DNA from: Flavobacteriaceae bacterium
Lineage (GTDB): Bacteria > Bacteroidota > Bacteroidia > Flavobacteriales > Flavobacteriaceae
NCBI GenBank assembly: GCA_018402385.1
Contig: JAGYJA010000010.1
Span: 62,001-126,000 of the forward strand
DNA length: 64,000 bases
Direction of reading: 5' to 3'
The position numbers and the translations under genes were made by a program. The stretch's first letter is position 1. The number at the start of each line of letters is the position of its first letter. This document shows, in pieces, positions 61,732-64,000 of this stretch. The notes under the pieces were generated by a model. The model saw only the letters and a list, made by a program, of their open reading frames with translations. It ran no database searches and was not told the origin of the DNA.

Positions 61732-63423
61732 ATGACAAAAATTACTTCACATAACAGAACGAGAGCACAGGAAAGTTCTAACGCCATTGAGCGGATGTAC
61801 ATCACTATGCGCCATCTGTTTAACAGAGGGTTTTATAAACCAATGGGTGTTTCCGGTGAAACCTTAAGAGATTCCTTGCTCACCTTACGCCCTGAAATTT
61901 ATGGCTCGATTGCTGAAGATAAACTGGAGCTTCAGGGTTTGCTGTATGTGATAGAACGACTTCCAAATGGCATTGAAGAGTGCCGCTACATCAATTTGAC
62001 CAGTGATGAAGGGTATTCAAAATCACATTTTAAAGTCATCATTCCGCCAAAGCGAAGAAGAAATTGCTATCGCATAGACGATGAACAAATGAATATTGAA
62101 ATTACCCGCGGTCGTTCAGAAATTTATGATATCCTCACCCACCTTACATTTTTATATGTAGAGTCTCATAAAATTATTAAACGTGTTGTAATCGACGACA
62201 ATGGAGCCGTAACACGCGACTGGCAAAAACTGCAAGAAGCTGTTCAAAAAAACAATGAATTAACTGAAAAGGATAAAGAAGTTGCTGTCACCCATACCGC
62301 AAACATACTGGGAAGAACCTTTGCAGAGGTAAGCGCCATATATCCGCAGTTTGCTACTAAAGAGAATCCAAATCGATTTTTAAACATTATTTATCACCTT
62401 GGTAAAATAGCCATTCAGGAAGTGGTGGATGACAACAAGCGGGTCATTACTTTTAGTCCTGTGTTAAGAGAACGCTTGGGTCATCATATTCACGGTGAGA
62501 TTTGGGCAAATACCATTAAAAAAGTCTTACACTCAAAAAATCTTTTGGAACGTCCCATTCATATTATTAGTGCCAACATGCACAGTGTAATGAATACCCT
62601 TTTTGCACCACAGGCATTAAAGAATGAACTTAAAAAGGGGACACTTTTACAGGTTTTTGAACAACTGAGTAATAATGAGAATGTATTGCTTAGAAACAAG
62701 GTCGAAAAACTTGCAAAAGAGTGTGGGATGCTCTTTATTGAAGATAGTAGCGGGACAAACATCGATGTACAGATTTTTGACGCAACCCAAATTGATTGTT
62801 CGCATCTAATTAAAGATGCCAATTCATCCGCTACAGAAGAGCAAGCGCCTTTGATTTTAGTGATGGATTATGCATTTGGAGAGCAGGCTTATGAAACCAT
62901 GGATGAGTTGTTAAAACCCTATAAGTGTGAAAAAAAACAGACACATTTGCTGAATGTGAAATCTATTTCTATAATGGGAAAAGCGGGAATACTTGAAGGA
63001 GGAAAAGGAGATATCATGATTCCTAACGCACATTTATTTGAAGGCACAGCAGATAACTACCCCTTTAACAACCAATTGAAGAAAGCCCAATTTGAAGGGC
63101 ACAACCTTCAGGTTTTTGAGGGAAGTATGATTTCAGTCTTGGGTACCTCACTGCAAAACAAAGACATTTTAAAGTTTTTCCACGATTCTACCTGGAATGT
63201 AATTGGGCTGGAGATGGAAGGAGCCCACTATCAAAAGGCCATACAGGCAGCATCAAAAATTAGGGGCAGTATTCAAAGCAGTGTGAAGGTGAGATATGCT
63301 TATTATGCCTCAGACAACCCACTTGAAACAGGAAGCACACTAGCCTCCGGAGGCCTGGGAATGACAGGGGTAAAACCCACTTATTTGATTACCGAAAAAA
63401 TATTACAACAGATATTAAATTAA
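61732..63423 (+). CDS. DUF6909-like protein with nucleoside-phosphorylase-like C-terminus
   Basis: 563 residues from the ATG at 61732; the frame extends to 61720, but that part is promoter. The N-terminal half is a family I associate with DUF6909 (ERMYITMRHLFNRGFYKPMGVSGETLRDSLLTLRPEIYG). The C-terminal third (about 340-563) reads like a phosphorylase/hydrolase of the PNP-UDP class: ILVMDYAFGEQAYETMDEL, KAGILEGGKGDIMIPNAHLFEG and VIGLEMEGAHYQKAI, the last resembling the VDMExxA motif. Function not established; cytosolic. Confidence 0.75.
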   Translation: MTKITSHNRTRAQESSNAIERMYITMRHLFNRGFYKPMGVSGETLRDSLLTLRPEIYGSIAEDKLELQGLLYVIERLPNGIEECRYINLTSDEGYSKSHFKVIIPPKRRRNCYRIDDEQMNIEITRGRSEIYDILTHLTFLYVESHKIIKRVVIDDNGAVTRDWQKLQEAVQKNNELTEKDKEVAVTHTANILGRTFAEVSAIYPQFATKENPNRFLNIIYHLGKIAIQEVVDDNKRVITFSPVLRERLGHHIHGEIWANTIKKVLHSKNLLERPIHIISANMHSVMNTLFAPQALKNELKKGTLLQVFEQLSNNENVLLRNKVEKLAKECGMLFIEDSSGTNIDVQIFDATQIDCSHLIKDANSSATEEQAPLILVMDYAFGEQAYETMDELLKPYKCEKKQTHLLNVKSISIMGKAGILEGGKGDIMIPNAHLFEGTADNYPFNNQLKKAQFEGHNLQVFEGSMISVLGTSLQNKDILKFFHDSTWNVIGLEMEGAHYQKAIQAASKIRGSIQSSVKVRYAYYASDNPLETGSTLASGGLGMTGVKPTYLITEKILQQILN

Positions 63424-63436
63424 GCATCATTACATT

Positions 63437-64000
63437 ATGAGTAATACGCCAACAACAAATAACCATCAAGAAGAAATTGATTTAGGCTATTTATTAAACA
63501 AATTCAATCAATTGTTTAAGAAGACCGTTAAACTACTTTTTGAAATGCTTAAAGTATTTCTAAAGTTTAAATTAGTTACAATAAGCTTGCTATTACTTTT
63601 ACTTTTTTATGGCTTTTATTTAGATAAAAACACAAAGATGGTGTATGAAAATAAGATTATAGTAATTCCTAATTTTGAAAGTGTTGATTACTTATATGAA
63701 CAAGCTATATCACTTAACCAAAAGCACCAAGTTGGAGATTCTACGACACTTAAATCAATATTTAGTGACAACTTTAAAAACTTTAAGGGTTTAAAGGTTG
63801 AGCCCTACGTTGATATATATGATTTTGTTTCAGCTTCTCGAGAAAACGTTGAAATTTTCAAGGTGTTTGCACAAAACCACGATCTTGCTGAATATATTAA
63901 AGATGTGACCAACAGTAAATACTATAAATATCATTTAATAAAATTTAGGGCATCGGGAAAACAAAGCTCAGAAGAAATTAAGGATAGCCTGATAAGTTAT
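63437..64000 (+). CDS. Wzz-like membrane protein, 5' part (cut by the window end)
   Basis: 188 codons open from ATG to the end of the window. Cytosolic N-terminus (NNHQEEIDLGYLLNKFNQLFKK) with an EEIDL opening typical of Flavobacteriaceae chain-length-determinant-like proteins, one TM helix (about 45-65), then a periplasmic domain (IIVIPNFESVDYLYEQAISLN). A second TM helix should follow beyond the window if it is Wzz-like. Starts 13 bases after the stop of the preceding gene. The family is only suggested by layout. Confidence 0.6.
   Translation, partial: MSNTPTTNNHQEEIDLGYLLNKFNQLFKKTVKLLFEMLKVFLKFKLVTISLLLLLLFYGFYLDKNTKMVYENKIIVIPNFESVDYLYEQAISLNQKHQVGDSTTLKSIFSDNFKNFKGLKVEPYVDIYDFVSASRENVEIFKVFAQNHDLAEYIKDVTNSKYYKYHLIKFRASGKQSSEEIKDSLISY

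Noticed and set aside
1..64000. CRISPR array, rRNA operon or insertion sequence with transposase
   Set aside because: No regularly spaced direct repeats, rRNA segments or transposase ORFs were seen.

Overview
The window looks like a chromosome segment of a marine-type Flavobacteriaceae member (Bacteroidota). The DNA is AT-rich. Promoters carry the Bacteroidota -7 element TAnnTTTG. The gene set includes families typical of the phylum: DUF4837, DUF4175, SusC-independent TonB receptors with carboxypeptidase-like domains, GH3-like proteins, and LytS/LytTR pairs with propeller sensors.

Region 1 (1 to about 16980) is an accessory island. It opens with the C-terminal part of a serine recombinase and holds a RadC-like gene, a lipoprotein muramidase and many unrecognised genes. 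Its main content is a tight minus-strand run (10712 to 3900). In transcription order this encodes a small lipoprotein, a multi-TM protein with a large extracytoplasmic domain, a P-loop GTPase, a TM/coiled-coil partner, a tandem DUF805 protein with a long extracytoplasmic tail, a TM/zinc-ribbon protein and a small membrane protein. I do not recognise this combination; it is the best candidate for an undescribed membrane-GTPase system. A LytTR regulator and a propeller histidine kinase of visibly higher GC follow, bracketed by a short direct repeat. Two envelope genes, a small acidic protein, a possible structured RNA and a cluster of TTGAGCA boxes lead to a CAT-anticodon tRNA, whose 3' end faces the island and is a plausible insertion point.

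Region 2 (17 to 36 kb) is core genome: methylmalonyl-CoA epimerase, rbfA, a LolC/E-type permease, dusB, a TonB receptor, lepA, two tiny lipoproteins, an MBL hydrolase, an S8 protease, an M1 peptidase, rnpA, a DUF4349 lipoprotein, CtpA, a fatty acid hydroxylase, a GNAT enzyme, an NTF2-like lipoprotein, a frameshifted CDF metal transporter and rpiB. A 550-bp AT-rich gene-free stretch follows (36251-36800), with repeated TTATNAACA boxes. It is a candidate replication origin.

Region 3 (36.8 to 64 kb) is also core: DUF2007, rnr, a LysE exporter, tRNA-Cys, folB, glnS, a YtxH/holin-like stress operon, an SPFH protein, gltX, a DUF4175 protein, ybeY, mnmG, a methyltransferase, holB, pgk, an MltD-like transglycosylase, DUF4837, tatA, an M23 peptidase, a GH3-like protein, a DUF6909-like protein and the start of a Wzz-like protein. 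Two parS-like palindromes flank mnmG, one of them forming the first codons of the methyltransferase, which supports an origin-proximal location. Short GC-rich palindromic repeats have been captured into the coding ends of three genes (M1 peptidase, GNAT, gltX).
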